Positions 1 to 10,099 of a stretch of 64,000 nucleotides of DNA are shown here, one piece after another. Source of the stretch: Pseudomonas kuykendallii (lineage in GTDB: Bacteria > Pseudomonadota > Gammaproteobacteria > Pseudomonadales > Pseudomonadaceae); assembly GCF_900106975.1 (NCBI RefSeq), contig NZ_FNNU01000005.1, forward strand, positions 124,001-188,000, written 5' to 3'. Position 1 is the stretch's first letter. Every line of letters starts with the position of its first letter. The translations under genes and the position numbers were made by a program. The notes beneath the pieces are model-generated. The model was given only the letters and a program-made list of their open reading frames with translations, had not been told where the DNA came from and ran no database searches.

Positions 1-1107
<1,107 letters not shown>

Positions 1108-1113
1108 CGAACG

Positions 1114-1142
1114 AAGGGGCCGATGGCCCCTTTGCTTTTTTC
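1114..1142 (+). terminator. Rho-independent terminator after clpX
   Basis: GGGGCC/GGCCCC stem with a GAT loop, flanked by AA and TTT, followed by a T-rich run (TTTGCTTTTTTCT). It starts 7 bases after the clpX stop codon. Confidence 0.85.
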
Positions 1143-1148
1143 TACTGG

Positions 1149-1178
1149 CTTGTTTTTTCATGCCCCTAGCCCCATCTT
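1149..1178 (+). promoter_or_regulatory. Sigma32 (heat-shock) promoter of lon
   Basis: A -35-like CTTGTT (1149-1154) is separated by 15 bases from CCCCATCTT (1170-1178). The right half is an almost perfect match to the sigma32 -10 consensus (CCCCAT-T) and the spacing fits. It lies between the clpX terminator and lon and would give a leader of about 50 nt. Known biology: lon is a classic RpoH regulon member. The transcription start is inferred. Confidence 0.75.
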
Positions 1179-1232
1179 AAGTTTCAAGGGCTACTCATTT
1201 TATGGCCGCATGGCCGCCGTAGAGCGAAAATC

Positions 1233-3629
1233 ATGAAGAAAACCATCGATTTGCCACTCCTGCCGCTGCGCGATGTCGTGGTTTATCCGCACATGGTGAT
1301 TCCGCTGTTCGTAGGGCGCGATAAATCCATCGAGGCCCTGGAATCGGCGATGACAGGGGACAAGCAGATACTCCTGTTGGCACAAAAGAACCCGGCCGAC
1401 GACGACCCTCGCGAAGATGCTCTGTACCGCGTTGGGACAGTCGCTACGGTCCTGCAGCTGCTGAAACTGCCGGACGGCACCGTCAAGGTCTTGGTCGAGG
1501 GCGAGCAGCGCGGCGTAATCGAACGATTCCATGAAGTAGATGACCACTATCGTGCCGATGTGGCGCTGATCGAAGAGCAGGAAGCGCCTGATCGTGAAGC
1601 GGAAGTGTTCACCCGCAGTTTGCTGAGTCAGTTCGAGCAGTACGTTCAATTGGGCAAGAAAGTGCCCGCAGAAGTGCTTTCATCGCTCAACAGCATCGAT
1701 GAGCCAAGCCGCCTGGTCGACACCATGGCCGCGCATATGGCGTTGAAAATCGAACAGAAGCAGGAAATCCTCGAGATCACCGATCTCGCTCCGCGGATCG
1801 AGCATGTGTTGGCCCTGCTGGATGCAGAAATCGACCTGCTGCAGGTCGAGAAGCGCATTCGTGGGCGTGTGAAGAAACAGATGGAGCGCAGTCAGCGCGA
1901 GTACTACCTGAACGAGCAGATGAAGGCCATTCAGAAGGAGCTCGGCGATATCGATGAAGGCCACAACGAAGTCGACGACCTGAAGAAGCGCATCGACGCT
2001 GCCGGGTTGCCAAAGGACGCGTTGGCCAAGGCCCAGGCAGAGCTGAACAAGCTCAAGCAAATGTCGCCTATGTCCGCCGAGGCGACGGTGGTGCGCTCGT
2101 ACATCGACTGGCTGGTCAACGTGCCGTGGAAAGCTGAGAGCAAGGTTCGCCTGGATCTAAGCAAAGCCGAGGATATCCTCGACGCCGATCATTACGGCCT
2201 CGACGAAGTGAAAGAGCGTATCCTCGAGTACCTCGCGGTACAGAAGCGCGTGAAGAAGCTCAAAGGCCCCGTGCTTTGCCTGGTAGGACCTCCGGGCGTC
2301 GGCAAGACGTCCCTGGCTGAGTCCATCGCCCGCGCGACCAACCGCAAATTCGTTCGGATGGCGCTCGGCGGCGTACGCGACGAAGCAGAGATTCGCGGCC
2401 ACCGGCGCACCTATATTGGATCGATGCCAGGGCGCCTGATTCAGAAAATGACCAAGGTGGGTGTCCGCAACCCGCTGTTCTTGCTCGACGAGATCGACAA
2501 GATGGGCAGCGATATGCGCGGCGATCCCGCTTCAGCACTGCTCGAGGTGCTGGATCCCGAACAGAACCACAACTTCAACGACCATTATCTGGAAGTCGAC
2601 TACGACCTTTCCGACGTGATGTTCCTGTGTACCGCCAACTCGATGAACATCCCCGCGCCGTTGCTGGACCGCATGGAAGTAATTCGTCTGCCGGGTTACA
2701 CCGAAGATGAGAAGATCAACATCGCTCAGAAGTACCTCGCGCCGAAGCAGGTTCAGGCCAATGGCTTGAAGAAGACCGAGGTGGAGTTCGATGAGGCCGC
2801 CCTGCGCGACATCATTCGTTATTACACGCGCGAAGCGGGGGTGCGTAGCCTGGAGCGGCAGATTGCCAAGATTTGCCGGAAGGTGGTCAAGGAGCACGCG
2901 ACAGAGAAGCGCTTCAAGGTTGCAATTGACGCGGAATCTCTGGAGCATTTCCTGGGCGTCCGCAAGTTCCGCTACGGTCTGGCCGAGCAGCAGGATCAGA
3001 TCGGTCAGGTGACCGGGCTGGCGTGGACGCAGGTAGGCGGGGAGTTGCTGACCATCGAGTCCGCCGTCGTTCCCGGCAAAGGTCAGCTCATCAAGACGGG
3101 CTCGCTGGGTGACGTCATGTTGGAGTCGATCACCGCCGCCCTGACGGTCGTTCGTAGCCGCGCGAAGAGCCTTGGTATCGCGCCCGACTTCCATGAAAAG
3201 CGCGATGTGCACATCCACATGCCCGAAGGTGCGACGCCGAAGGATGGTCCGAGTGCCGGTGTCGGCATGTGCACGGCGTTGGTTTCGGCGCTGACGCAGA
3301 TCCCGGTCAGGGCGGATGTTGCCATGACGGGTGAAATCACCCTCCGAGGACAAGTGCTCGCAATCGGCGGGCTGAAGGAAAAGCTCCTCGCCGCTCATCG
3401 CGGTGGAATCAAGACCGTCATCATCCCCGAAGAGAACGTTCGCGATTTGAAGGAAATTCCGGAGAACATTAAGCGAGACCTGCAGATTAAACCGGTCAAA
3501 TGGATTGACGAGGTCCTGCAAATTGCGCTGCAATACGCGCCGGAGCCCTTGCCCGATGCGGCTCCCGAGCTGGTAGCGAAGGATGACAAGCGGGAGACTG
3601 ATCCCAAGGAGAGAATCAGTACTCACTAG
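1233..3629 (+). CDS. lon: ATP-dependent protease Lon (LonA)
   Basis: Lon is a soluble hexameric AAA+ serine protease that degrades misfolded proteins and unstable regulators. The 798-residue length is normal for the family. In order: N-terminal substrate-binding LAN domain (~residues 8-200), helical linker, AAA+ module with Walker A GPPGVGKT at 352-359, and C-terminal protease domain. The catalytic dyad is intact: Ser674 in GPSAGVGM and Lys717 in GGLKEKLL, 43 residues apart as in E. coli Lon. The ribosome-binding site before the ATG is weak (AGAGCGAAA). A sigma32-type promoter lies upstream. The Glu/Lys/Asp-rich tail after residue 775 is ordinary. Confidence 0.98.
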   Translation: MKKTIDLPLLPLRDVVVYPHMVIPLFVGRDKSIEALESAMTGDKQILLLAQKNPADDDPREDALYRVGTVATVLQLLKLPDGTVKVLVEGEQRGVIERFHEVDDHYRADVALIEEQEAPDREAEVFTRSLLSQFEQYVQLGKKVPAEVLSSLNSIDEPSRLVDTMAAHMALKIEQKQEILEITDLAPRIEHVLALLDAEIDLLQVEKRIRGRVKKQMERSQREYYLNEQMKAIQKELGDIDEGHNEVDDLKKRIDAAGLPKDALAKAQAELNKLKQMSPMSAEATVVRSYIDWLVNVPWKAESKVRLDLSKAEDILDADHYGLDEVKERILEYLAVQKRVKKLKGPVLCLVGPPGVGKTSLAESIARATNRKFVRMALGGVRDEAEIRGHRRTYIGSMPGRLIQKMTKVGVRNPLFLLDEIDKMGSDMRGDPASALLEVLDPEQNHNFNDHYLEVDYDLSDVMFLCTANSMNIPAPLLDRMEVIRLPGYTEDEKINIAQKYLAPKQVQANGLKKTEVEFDEAALRDIIRYYTREAGVRSLERQIAKICRKVVKEHATEKRFKVAIDAESLEHFLGVRKFRYGLAEQQDQIGQVTGLAWTQVGGELLTIESAVVPGKGQLIKTGSLGDVMLESITAALTVVRSRAKSLGIAPDFHEKRDVHIHMPEGATPKDGPSAGVGMCTALVSALTQIPVRADVAMTGEITLRGQVLAIGGLKEKLLAAHRGGIKTVIIPEENVRDLKEIPENIKRDLQIKPVKWIDEVLQIALQYAPEPLPDAAPELVAKDDKRETDPKERISTH

Positions 3630-3641
3630 CTGGACGCGTCC

Positions 3642-3671
3642 TTGACACTATTTTCTGGCCCTTGATATAAA
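3642..3671 (+). promoter_or_regulatory. Sigma70 promoter of hupB
   Basis: A perfect -35 TTGACA (3642-3647), an 18-base spacer and TATAAA (3666-3671), the last sitting in TTGATATAAA. It begins 13 bases after the lon stop and would give a leader of about 80 nt before the hupB GTG. Confidence 0.8.
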
Positions 3672-3759
3672 GCGGCTCTTGTGTCGGCAGGCCCTCCAGC
3701 ATCCGCTTCGCAAACACCTAATTACAGAAAACATACTCAATAGAAATAAGGGGACTTAA

Positions 3760-4032
3760 GTGAACAAGTCGGAACTGATCGATGCCATCGCCGCATCTGC
3801 TGATATCCCGAAAGCTGTCGCTGGCCGTGCGCTTGACGCGGTTATCGAATCCGTCACTGGCGCTCTGAAGGCTGGTGACTCCGTGGTACTGGTAGGCTTT
3901 GGTACCTTCGCAGTGAAAGAGCGCGCCGCTCGCACTGGCCGTAACCCGCAGACTGGCAACCCGATCAAAATCGACGCTGCCAAGATCCCTGGCTTCAAAG
4001 CAGGTAAAGCTCTGAAAGACGCTGTCAACTAA
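3760..4032 (+). CDS. hupB: DNA-binding protein HU, beta-type
   Basis: HU is a small dimeric nucleoid protein that bends DNA. The 90-residue sequence has the full HU fold: two N-terminal helices, the [15 protein letters not shown] beta-arm entry, and the intercalating proline at residue 63 (RNPQTG). The start is GTG, read as Met, preceded by a strong AAGGGGA site (3748-3754). HU follows lon in many gammaproteobacteria, so the position supports the HupB name. It appears monocistronic from its own strong promoter. The next feature is a tRNA gene for which I see no separate clear promoter, so read-through from hupB is possible. Confidence 0.96.
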   Translation: MNKSELIDAIAASADIPKAVAGRALDAVIESVTGALKAGDSVVLVGFGTFAVKERAARTGRNPQTGNPIKIDAAKIPGFKAGKALKDAVN

Positions 4033-4081
4033 GCGTCTTCGGGCTTTGCCCTTCGGATCGGCATTGGCCTGATCCGGCTGC

Positions 4082-4158
4082 GGAGCGGTAGTTCAGTCGG
4101 TTAGAATACCGGCCTGTCACGCCGGGGGTCGCGGGTTCGAGTCCCGTCCGCTCCGCCA
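4082..4158 (+). tRNA. tRNA-Asp (GTC)
   Basis: A 77-nt cloverleaf with acceptor stem GGAGCGG/CCGCTCC, D-arm with AGTTCAGTCGGTTAGA, anticodon stem CCGGC/GCCGG with loop CTGTCAC (anticodon GTC at 4116-4118), T-arm GGTTCGAGTCC and encoded CCA at 4156-4158. The discriminator base G is as expected for Asp. No integrase or attachment-site duplication is seen next to it. Confidence 0.97.
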
Positions 4159-4166
4159 TTTACGAG

Positions 4167-4197
4167 AAGGCGCATCCTCGGATGCGCCTTTCTTCTA
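4167..4197 (+). terminator. Terminator after tRNA-Asp
   Basis: A perfect 11-bp stem AAGGCGCATCC/GGATGCGCCTT with a TC loop, followed by TTCTTCT. It starts 9 bases after the CCA end. Confidence 0.85.
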
Positions 4198-4252
4198 TCC
4201 GGATTCTACCCACGCTGCGCGGCCGTTTTTGTTATGGCTGTCTGGGGGACGC

Positions 4253-6130
4253 ATGCTGCAGAACATCAGGGACAATTCACAAGGCTGGATTGCCAAGACC
4301 ATCATCGGCGCCATCATCCTGCTCATGGCATTGACAGGTTTCGATGCCATTTTCAGAGCGACCGATCACAAGCAGGACGCTGCCAAAGTCAATGGCGATG
4401 AGATCGCCATTGCTGAATTGAATCAGGCCGTAGAAATGCAGCGCCGCCAATTGCTTCAGCAATTGGGCAAGGATTTCGATGCTTCCCAACTCGATGACAA
4501 ACTTCTAAGAGATTCTGCTCTCAAGTCCTTGATCGAGCGGAAATTGGTGCTGCAGGGCGCCAAGGATGCAGGTTTTGCCTTTTCACAGCCTGCAATCGAC
4601 CAGTTGATCCTGCGTACCCCCGAATTCCAGAGCGAAGGCCAGTTCAGTAGCGAGCGTTTCGACCAGGTCATTCGGCAAATGGGCTACAGCCGTCTGCAGT
4701 TCCGTCAGATGCTCGAGCAAGAGATGCTCATCGGGCAACTGCGTGCAGGTATTGCCGGTAGCGGTTTCGTCACTGATCCCGAGGTGAGCGCATTCGCTCG
4801 CCTCGAGAAGCAGACACGGGATTTCGCGACGCTGACCCTGCCGGCGGACGGTAGCGGTGTAACCGTCAGCCAGGATGAGGCGAAGGCTTACTACGACGCG
4901 CATGCCGCTCAGTTCATGAGTCCCGAGCAGGTCGTTCTTGAGTACGTGGAGCTGAAGAAGGAGGCATTCTTCGCTCAAGCACAAGTCAAGGATGAGGATC
5001 TGCAAGCGCTCTACCAGAAGGAAATCGGTAGCCTGGCCGAGCAGCGCGAGGCCGGCCACATCCTCATCGAGGTAAATGACAAGCAGACCGAGGCGCAGGC
5101 AAAAGCCAAGATCGACGAAATCAAGGCTCGCATCGACGGCGGCGCCGACTTCGCAGCGCAGGCCAAGCAGTTTTCCGAAGACCCGGGCTCGGCCGCTGCT
5201 GGCGGCAATCTCGGGTTCGCAGGTCCCGGTGTCTACGACCCTGCATTCGAGAAAGCGCTGTATTCGCTCAAGAAAGGCCAGGTTTCCGAACCGGTTCGCA
5301 CGGACTTCGGATGGCATCTGATCAAGCTTCTCGACGTCCAGGCTCCCGAAGTCCCCAGCTTCGCCAGCCTCAAGAGCAAGCTGGAACATGATCTGAAATC
5401 CCAGGAAGTCGAGCAGCGTTTTGTCGATGTGAGCAAGCAGCTTGAGGACGCGTCGTTCGAAGCGTCGGATCTCGCCCAGCCTGCGCAGGAACTCGGCCTG
5501 AAAGTGCAGACCAGCGCTCCGTTCGGGCGCGAGGGTGGCGAAGGTCTGACGGCCAATCGGCAAGTGCTGCAGGCGGCGTTTAGCCCAGAGGTTCTTGAAG
5601 ACGGTGCGAACAGCGGCGTGATCGAGCTCGATCCCGAAACCAGCGTAGTGATCCGCGTGAAAGAACACCGGATGCCCGAACAGCTCGCCCTGGAGCAGGT
5701 TTCGTCTTCCATTCGCGAACAGCTGTTGAAAGAGCGCGCTACCGAGGCGGCGAAAACCAAGGGTGAAGAGATGCTCGCCAGTCTGCGCGACGGCAAGACC
5801 TCGGTGCAGCAAGCGGGCGCGGCCGGTACCTGGCAGCCCGTAGAAGCCGCTACACGAAACCAGGAAGGTGTCGAAGCAGCGGTGCTCCAGGCGGTCTTCC
5901 GTATGCCGAAGCCTGCCGCTGGCACCGATAAACCCGCTTACACCGGTGTGGTGCTGTCGAACGGCAGCTACGTACTGGTGAAACTCAGCGGTGTGAGCGA
6001 GCCGGAGCAGGCGCTTTCGAGCGAAGAGAAGGCGTCCTATAGCCGATTCCTCGCCTCACGAAGCGGACAGCAGGATTTCGCCGCGTATCGCAAGAAGCTG
6101 GAAGCCGAGGCGAAGATCGAACGCTTCTGA
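4253..6130 (+). CDS. ppiD: Periplasmic chaperone / peptidyl-prolyl isomerase PpiD
   Basis: PpiD is an inner-membrane-anchored periplasmic chaperone near the Sec translocon that helps newly exported proteins fold. Starting at MLQNIRDNSQGW (ATG 4253, preceded by GGGGGA at 4244-4249) gives 625 residues, normal for the family; an upstream in-frame codon would add eight non-conserved residues. Residues ~12-34 form the single membrane anchor (IAKTIIGAIILLMALTGF). A SurA-like chaperone segment follows, then a parvulin domain (EAGHILIEVNDKQ to FGWHLIKLL, ~residues 263-370), then a second degenerate domain. Parvulin in this family is often catalytically weak. Downstream of lon and hupB, as in relatives. 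Confidence 0.96.
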   Translation: MLQNIRDNSQGWIAKTIIGAIILLMALTGFDAIFRATDHKQDAAKVNGDEIAIAELNQAVEMQRRQLLQQLGKDFDASQLDDKLLRDSALKSLIERKLVLQGAKDAGFAFSQPAIDQLILRTPEFQSEGQFSSERFDQVIRQMGYSRLQFRQMLEQEMLIGQLRAGIAGSGFVTDPEVSAFARLEKQTRDFATLTLPADGSGVTVSQDEAKAYYDAHAAQFMSPEQVVLEYVELKKEAFFAQAQVKDEDLQALYQKEIGSLAEQREAGHILIEVNDKQTEAQAKAKIDEIKARIDGGADFAAQAKQFSEDPGSAAAGGNLGFAGPGVYDPAFEKALYSLKKGQVSEPVRTDFGWHLIKLLDVQAPEVPSFASLKSKLEHDLKSQEVEQRFVDVSKQLEDASFEASDLAQPAQELGLKVQTSAPFGREGGEGLTANRQVLQAAFSPEVLEDGANSGVIELDPETSVVIRVKEHRMPEQLALEQVSSSIREQLLKERATEAAKTKGEEMLASLRDGKTSVQQAGAAGTWQPVEAATRNQEGVEAAVLQAVFRMPKPAAGTDKPAYTGVVLSNGSYVLVKLSGVSEPEQALSSEEKASYSRFLASRSGQQDFAAYRKKLEAEAKIERF

Positions 6131-6159
6131 TCTCCGATCGAATGTTGAAGCAGCGATAG

Positions 6160-6189
6160 ATGCCCGCCTCGAAAGAGGCGGGCATTTTT
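6160..6189 (+). terminator. Terminator after ppiD
   Basis: A perfect 10-bp stem TGCCCGCCTC/GAGGCGGGCA closed by GAAA, followed by TTTTTC. It starts about 30 bases after the ppiD stop codon. Confidence 0.9.
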
Positions 6190-6292
6190 CATTTCGAGTC
6201 GAGTAACGGGCGCGTTTTCGAACTTGGGTGTTTTTTCCCGGTCGGAAAGCTGGACGACGGCTGAGCGCATGCGCAGCTACTTCGAACCATCC

Positions 6293-6334
6293 TGCAATTT
6301 GCAAGTCATAGAGCACAGGGTCATGCAATTTGCA
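6293..6334 (+). promoter_or_regulatory. Two copies of a perfect dyad, candidate activator (UAS) sites
   Basis: TGCAATTTGCA occurs at 6293-6303 and again at 6324-6334. Each copy is a perfect inverted repeat (TGCAA-T-TTGCA). The copies are 31 bp apart, about three helical turns, so they lie on the same DNA face. The second ends 66 bp before the -24 element of a sigma54-type promoter, a usual distance for an enhancer-binding protein. An A/T-rich stretch (6355-6392) lies between. I do not recognise the cognate regulator. Confidence 0.6.
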
Positions 6335-6399
6335 CGAGATCACCTACATCATTTTGCTCTAACTTATTGTTTTTATAGATTTTTTATTTCAAGCTCGGT

Positions 6400-6415
6400 T
6401 GGCATGAAGACTGCT
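6400..6415 (+). promoter_or_regulatory. Sigma54 (RpoN) -24/-12 promoter
   Basis: TGGCATGAAGACTGCT matches TGGCACG-N4-TTGCW at 10 of 12 defined positions, with GG and GC exactly 10 bases apart. It sits 37 bases before the DUF3509 start codon and is oriented toward it. Confidence 0.7.
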
Positions 6416-6452
6416 CTCTAACGGCGACAAATGATCGCCTCAAGGACGTCCC

Positions 6453-6731
6453 ATGCATCAAGCTCTGGAAACAATCGCCGCTTCCTTTCCTGGTTACCAA
6501 ACATCCGCTACGGCTCGTCCTGATGGCGGTTATCTCCTGGCGTTGCGCGGCAAGGATGGTTCCGAGATCAAGCGTGTCGTCAGTGCCGCTCAGATTACGA
6601 CCCATGCTCGCATCGAATGTCTGATCAGTACGATGCGCAGAGATATGGCGCTGCAGTTTGGTGAGGTTCCGCCGGTCGAGTCGCTACGGCGTCTGCGCGA
6701 GGCAGGTTTGCCCACCTATCACCATGCGTAA
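6453..6731 (+). CDS. DUF3509 family protein
   Basis: A 92-residue soluble protein without signal peptide or membrane segment. It matches the pattern I remember for the DUF3509 family of Pseudomonas: an N-terminal beta-rich half (GYQTSATARPDGGYLLALR, then KDGSEIKRVVSAAQ) and a helical half (IECLISTMRRDMALQFGE). Function unknown. The ATG has a good AAGGACG site. It is transcribed alone: a terminator lies upstream and ~180 bp separate it from galU. The sigma54-type promoter and twin dyads upstream suggest control by nitrogen, carbon or stress through an RpoN activator. The family call is from memory of the pattern. Confidence 0.75.
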   Translation: MHQALETIAASFPGYQTSATARPDGGYLLALRGKDGSEIKRVVSAAQITTHARIECLISTMRRDMALQFGEVPPVESLRRLREAGLPTYHHA

Positions 6732-6908
6732 TACGAACGTCATGGAAGCCTAGGAAGTTTGATTGCAGGAAAGATGCAGACGTTCACGGACGGCCTCAGG
6801 ATGAGGCGAATGATGGAAGACATGGAAAATCCAGTCAGCCGTTGTAAGCCCGGAACGGCCTGATAGACTGGCCTCCGCACTTTTTCGTAATGCCCTTAAA
6901 GGACTCTC

Positions 6909-7748
6909 ATGATCAAGAAATGCCTGTTTCCCGCTGCTGGTTATGGAACCCGTTTTCTCCCCGCTACCAAGGCCATGCCCAAGGAAATGCTGCCGGTGGT
7001 GAACAAGCCCTTGATCCAGTACGGCGTTGAGGAAGCGCTGGATGCAGGGCTTACGCAAATTGCTATTGTGACGGGACGCGGCAAGCGTTCGCTGGAAGAC
7101 CACTTCGACATCAGCTACGAGCTGGAACACCAGATTCGCAACACCGACAAGGAAAAATACCTGGTCGGTATCCGTCGCCTGATCGATGAGTGCAATTTCT
7201 CCTACACCCGTCAAGTCGAGATGAAGGGCCTAGGTCACGCCATTCTCTGCGGCCGCCCGCTGATTGGCGACGAACCTTTCGCCGTGGTTCTGGCCGACGA
7301 CCTCTGCTTCAACCTCGAGGGCGACGGCGTTCTGAAGCAGATGGTCAAGCTGTACAACCAGTTCCGCTGCTCGATCATCGCGATCCAGGAAGTGCCTCCG
7401 GAAGAAACGTCCAAGTATGGCGTGATCGCCGGCGAGCTGATCCGTGACGACATCTACCGCGTCAACAACATGGTCGAGAAGCCCAAGCCGGAAGATGCGC
7501 CTTCCAACCTGGCCATCATCGGTCGCTACATCCTGACGCCGGACATCTTCAAGCTCATCGAAGATACCGAGCCGGGCAAGGGCGGCGAGATCCAGATCAC
7601 CGACGCGCTTCTCAAGCAAGCTCAGGACGGTTGCGTGCTGGCGTACAAGTTCAAAGGCAAGCGCTTCGACTGTGGTAGTGCCGAGGGTTACATCGACGCC
7701 ACCAACTTCTGCTTCGAGAACCTCTACAAAACCGGTATGGCGTACTGA
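6909..7748 (+). CDS. galU: UTP--glucose-1-phosphate uridylyltransferase
   Basis: GalU makes UDP-glucose from UTP and glucose-1-phosphate in the cytoplasm, for LPS core, exopolysaccharide and possibly glucan synthesis. The 279-residue length is standard. The N-terminus carries the nucleotidyltransferase signature (FPAAGYGTRFLPATKAMPKEMLP, residues 7-29) with the GxGTR loop and catalytic-site lysines. VEKPKPEDAPSNLAIIGRYIL and the C-terminal CGSAEGYIDATNFCFEN are GalU-specific. The ATG follows AAAGGACTC. Monocistronic, with its own terminator. UDP-glucose links it loosely to the glycogen/trehalose genes 29 kb away, but that is inference only. Confidence 0.97.
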   Translation: MIKKCLFPAAGYGTRFLPATKAMPKEMLPVVNKPLIQYGVEEALDAGLTQIAIVTGRGKRSLEDHFDISYELEHQIRNTDKEKYLVGIRRLIDECNFSYTRQVEMKGLGHAILCGRPLIGDEPFAVVLADDLCFNLEGDGVLKQMVKLYNQFRCSIIAIQEVPPEETSKYGVIAGELIRDDIYRVNNMVEKPKPEDAPSNLAIIGRYILTPDIFKLIEDTEPGKGGEIQITDALLKQAQDGCVLAYKFKGKRFDCGSAEGYIDATNFCFENLYKTGMAY

Positions 7749-7769
7749 CACGCTCTTACGCTGCGTTAG

Positions 7770-7795
7770 AAAAGCCGCCTCCGGGCGGCTTTTTC
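7770..7795 (+). terminator. Terminator after galU
   Basis: An AAAGCCGCC/GGGCGGCTTTTT hairpin (7-bp GC stem, TCCG loop) followed by a T run, 22 bases after the galU stop. Confidence 0.88.
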
Positions 7796-7916
7796 ATGGA
7801 CGCTGATCGGCATGCTTGCGGCGATAATGTGCGAGCAGCAGGAGAGGGCAGTGGTGGACCTTTGCCGCCCGAAGGCACGCGCTAGGTTATGCTTCGCGCA
7901 TTACGAGGAGAATCAC

Positions 7917-9272
7917 ATGGCCTACGACTTCGACTTCTTTGTCATCGGCGCCGGATCCGGCGGCGTTCGCGCGGCGCGTTTCGCTGCGGGGTTTGGTGCG
8001 CGAGTCGCGATCGCCGAGAGTCGATACCTGGGCGGAACCTGCGTGAACGTCGGCTGCGTACCGAAGAAGCTGCTGGCCTACAGTGCTCACTTCGAAGAGG
8101 AGTTTCACCAGGCCAACGGCTTCGGCTGGTCGCACGGTGAAACGGACTTCGACTGGAAGAAGCTCATCGCTAACAAGGATCGTGAAATCCTTCGCCTGAA
8201 CAACATCTACCAGAAGCTGCTGGATGATTCAGGGGCCACGCTCTTCGAGGGGCACGCGCGCCTCGTCGATGCGCATACCGTCGATCTCGACGGGAGACGT
8301 TACACCGCCGAAACCATCCTGATCGCCACGGGAGGCTGGCCGGTCATTCCCGATGTGCCTGGGCGTGAGCATGCGATCAGTTCGAACGAAGCGTTTTATC
8401 TTCCCGAGTTGCCCAAGCGCATGCTGGTGATCGGCGGCGGATACATCGCGGTGGAGTTCGCGTCGATCTTCAACGGTCTCGGGTGCAAGACCTCGCTGCT
8501 TTATAGAGGCGATCTGTTCCTGCGCGGCTTTGACGGCTCGCTCCGTCAGCATCTGCGCGATGAGATGCTGAAGAAAGGCCTGGACCTGCAGTTCAACACC
8601 GACATCGCCCGCATCGACAAACAGGCCGATGGCAGCCTGCTGGCGACGCTCAGGGATGGCCGTACCCTCGAAACCGATTGCGTGTTCTATGCCACCGGAC
8701 GGCGGCCGATGCTGGATGACCTGGGGCTCGAGAACACGGCGGTCGAGCTGAATGAAAAGGGCTTCATCAAGGTCAACGAGGAATACCGCACCAACGAGCC
8801 TTCGATTCTCGCCATTGGCGATGTGATCGGTCGCGTGCAACTCACGCCGGTGGCGATCGCTGAAGGCATGGCGGTGGCGCGGCGCCTGTTTCGGCCGGAA
8901 GAGTATCGCCCCGTGGATTACTCGCAGATTCCTACCGCGGTCTTCAGCCTGCCGAACATCGGTACTGTCGGCATGACGGAAGAAGACGCGCGCATGACGC
9001 ACGATGTCCGCATCTACGAGGCGCGTTTCCGCCCCATGAAGTTGAGCCTCACCGACAGCCAGGAACGCACGTTGATGAAGCTGGTAGTGGATGCGGAAAC
9101 CCACCGCGTTCTGGGTTGCCACATGATCGGGCCGGAAGCAGGGGAGATCGTCCAGGGGCTGGCAGTGGCTCTGAAAGCGGGCGCGACCAAACAGCATTTC
9201 GACGAAACCATCGGCATTCACCCAACCGCGGCGGAAGAGTTCGTCACCATGCGCACGCCGGTGAGAACCTGA
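7917..9272 (+). CDS. gor: Glutathione-disulfide reductase
   Basis: Cytoplasmic FAD enzyme that reduces glutathione disulfide with NADPH. Starting at ATG 7917, preceded by GAGGAG, gives 451 residues, the family norm. FAD site [13 protein letters not shown] (residues 11-23); redox-active cysteines Cys42 and Cys47 in [18 protein letters not shown] site [17 protein letters not shown] with the basic [11 protein letters not shown] segment that favours NADPH; C-terminal active-site histidine in [10 protein letters not shown]. These separate Gor from lipoamide dehydrogenase. It follows galU as in P. aeruginosa. An in-frame upstream extension reaching 7812 lacks a good ribosome site and is rejected. 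Confidence 0.96.
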   Translation: MAYDFDFFVIGAGSGGVRAARFAAGFGARVAIAESRYLGGTCVNVGCVPKKLLAYSAHFEEEFHQANGFGWSHGETDFDWKKLIANKDREILRLNNIYQKLLDDSGATLFEGHARLVDAHTVDLDGRRYTAETILIATGGWPVIPDVPGREHAISSNEAFYLPELPKRMLVIGGGYIAVEFASIFNGLGCKTSLLYRGDLFLRGFDGSLRQHLRDEMLKKGLDLQFNTDIARIDKQADGSLLATLRDGRTLETDCVFYATGRRPMLDDLGLENTAVELNEKGFIKVNEEYRTNEPSILAIGDVIGRVQLTPVAIAEGMAVARRLFRPEEYRPVDYSQIPTAVFSLPNIGTVGMTEEDARMTHDVRIYEARFRPMKLSLTDSQERTLMKLVVDAETHRVLGCHMIGPEAGEIVQGLAVALKAGATKQHFDETIGIHPTAAEEFVTMRTPVRT

Positions 9273-9281
9273 GCCCGGACC

Positions 9282-9911
9282 ATGCCGTCATTCTTCTATC
9301 TGTCGGATCTGTTCGGCGTCGCCGTATTCGCCATCACGGGAGCGCTGATGGCCGGACGAAAGTCCATGGACCTGTTCGGCGTACTGGTGATCGCCATCAT
9401 CACCGCAGTGGGCGGCGGCACGCTGCGGGACATGATTCTGGGTAACCATCCCGTCAGCTGGGTACGCGATGACACCTACATACTCGTCGCGTCGCTGGCC
9501 GCGATCTGCACGGTGGTGTGGGTCCAGCTGACCCGTCCGATCCATGAAAACGGCTTGCTGATTGCCGATGCCTTCGGGCTGGCGGTCTTCACGGTCATCG
9601 GCACCGAGGTGGCATTGGCTCATGAAACGTCCGCGAGCACGGCGGTGATCATGGGCGTGATGACCGGCGTTGCCGGCGGTGTGATGCGCGATGTGCTGTG
9701 TAACGAGATTCCGCTGATTTTTCAGAAGGAGATCTACGCAACCGCGTGCAGCGTTGGATCGCTGACGTTTCTCGGCTTGCGCGCGATGGAGATGCCGCAC
9801 TGGCTGGATACCGGGATAGCGATGGGAGTGGTGCTGGCGATACGTCTGGCGGCCATTCGTTGGCATCTGTCGTTGCCGAGTTTTCATTTGCTGGATCGAC
9901 ACATTCCATAG
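9282..9911 (+). CDS. Trimeric intracellular cation (TRIC/YicG, UPF0126) family membrane protein
   Basis: A 209-residue inner-membrane protein with about seven hydrophobic helices in two homologous halves: LFGVAVFAITGALMAGRKSMD with AVGGGTLRDMILG, then AFGLAVFTVIGTEVALAHE with GVAGGVMRDVLCNE. This duplicated UPF0126 unit is the fold of bacterial TRIC channels, which conduct monovalent cations. The GGG-x-x-RD motifs at the ends of the third helices are conserved in both halves. It starts 9 bases after gor and is probably cotranscribed. The physiological role in bacteria is unsettled. Confidence 0.88.
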   Translation: MPSFFYLSDLFGVAVFAITGALMAGRKSMDLFGVLVIAIITAVGGGTLRDMILGNHPVSWVRDDTYILVASLAAICTVVWVQLTRPIHENGLLIADAFGLAVFTVIGTEVALAHETSASTAVIMGVMTGVAGGVMRDVLCNEIPLIFQKEIYATACSVGSLTFLGLRAMEMPHWLDTGIAMGVVLAIRLAAIRWHLSLPSFHLLDRHIP

Positions 9912-10054
9912 CAGAGCGGTAGAGGCGTTTTTGCGGGCATCTCTTAATCCATAATTTAACATAATATACATTATGGGAAATTGCGGATTCTGCCACTGAG
10001 GCACCTGGACCCGTTAACGGCTGCCCGACGCTGTTCGTCATCCAATAGTACTTC

Positions 10055-10075
10055 AGCGACTCTCGCCGAGTCGCT
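10055..10075 (-). terminator. Hairpin downstream of the response-regulator gene
   Basis: A perfect 8-bp stem AGCGACTC/GAGTCGCT with a 5-base loop, 25 bases past the leftward regulator's stop. There is no clear U-run on either side, so it may be a weak or Rho-assisted terminator or a 3'-end stabiliser. The rest of 9912-10099 is an A/T-rich stretch (9951-9975) with no gene. Confidence 0.4.
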
Positions 10076-10099
10076 CTAGCGCCAGACGTGATGACTGCA

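Noticed and set aside
2532-3626. A 364-codon antisense frame inside lon
   Set aside because: Shadow of the lon protease domain; no recognisable protein motif or start signal.
4082-4158. tRNA-Asp as a genomic-island attachment site
   Set aside because: No integrase gene and no second copy of the tRNA 3' end were noticed nearby; the flanks are core genes.
7812-7916. N-terminal extension of glutathione reductase
   Set aside because: The extension is not family-like; GAGGAG precedes the ATG at 7917.
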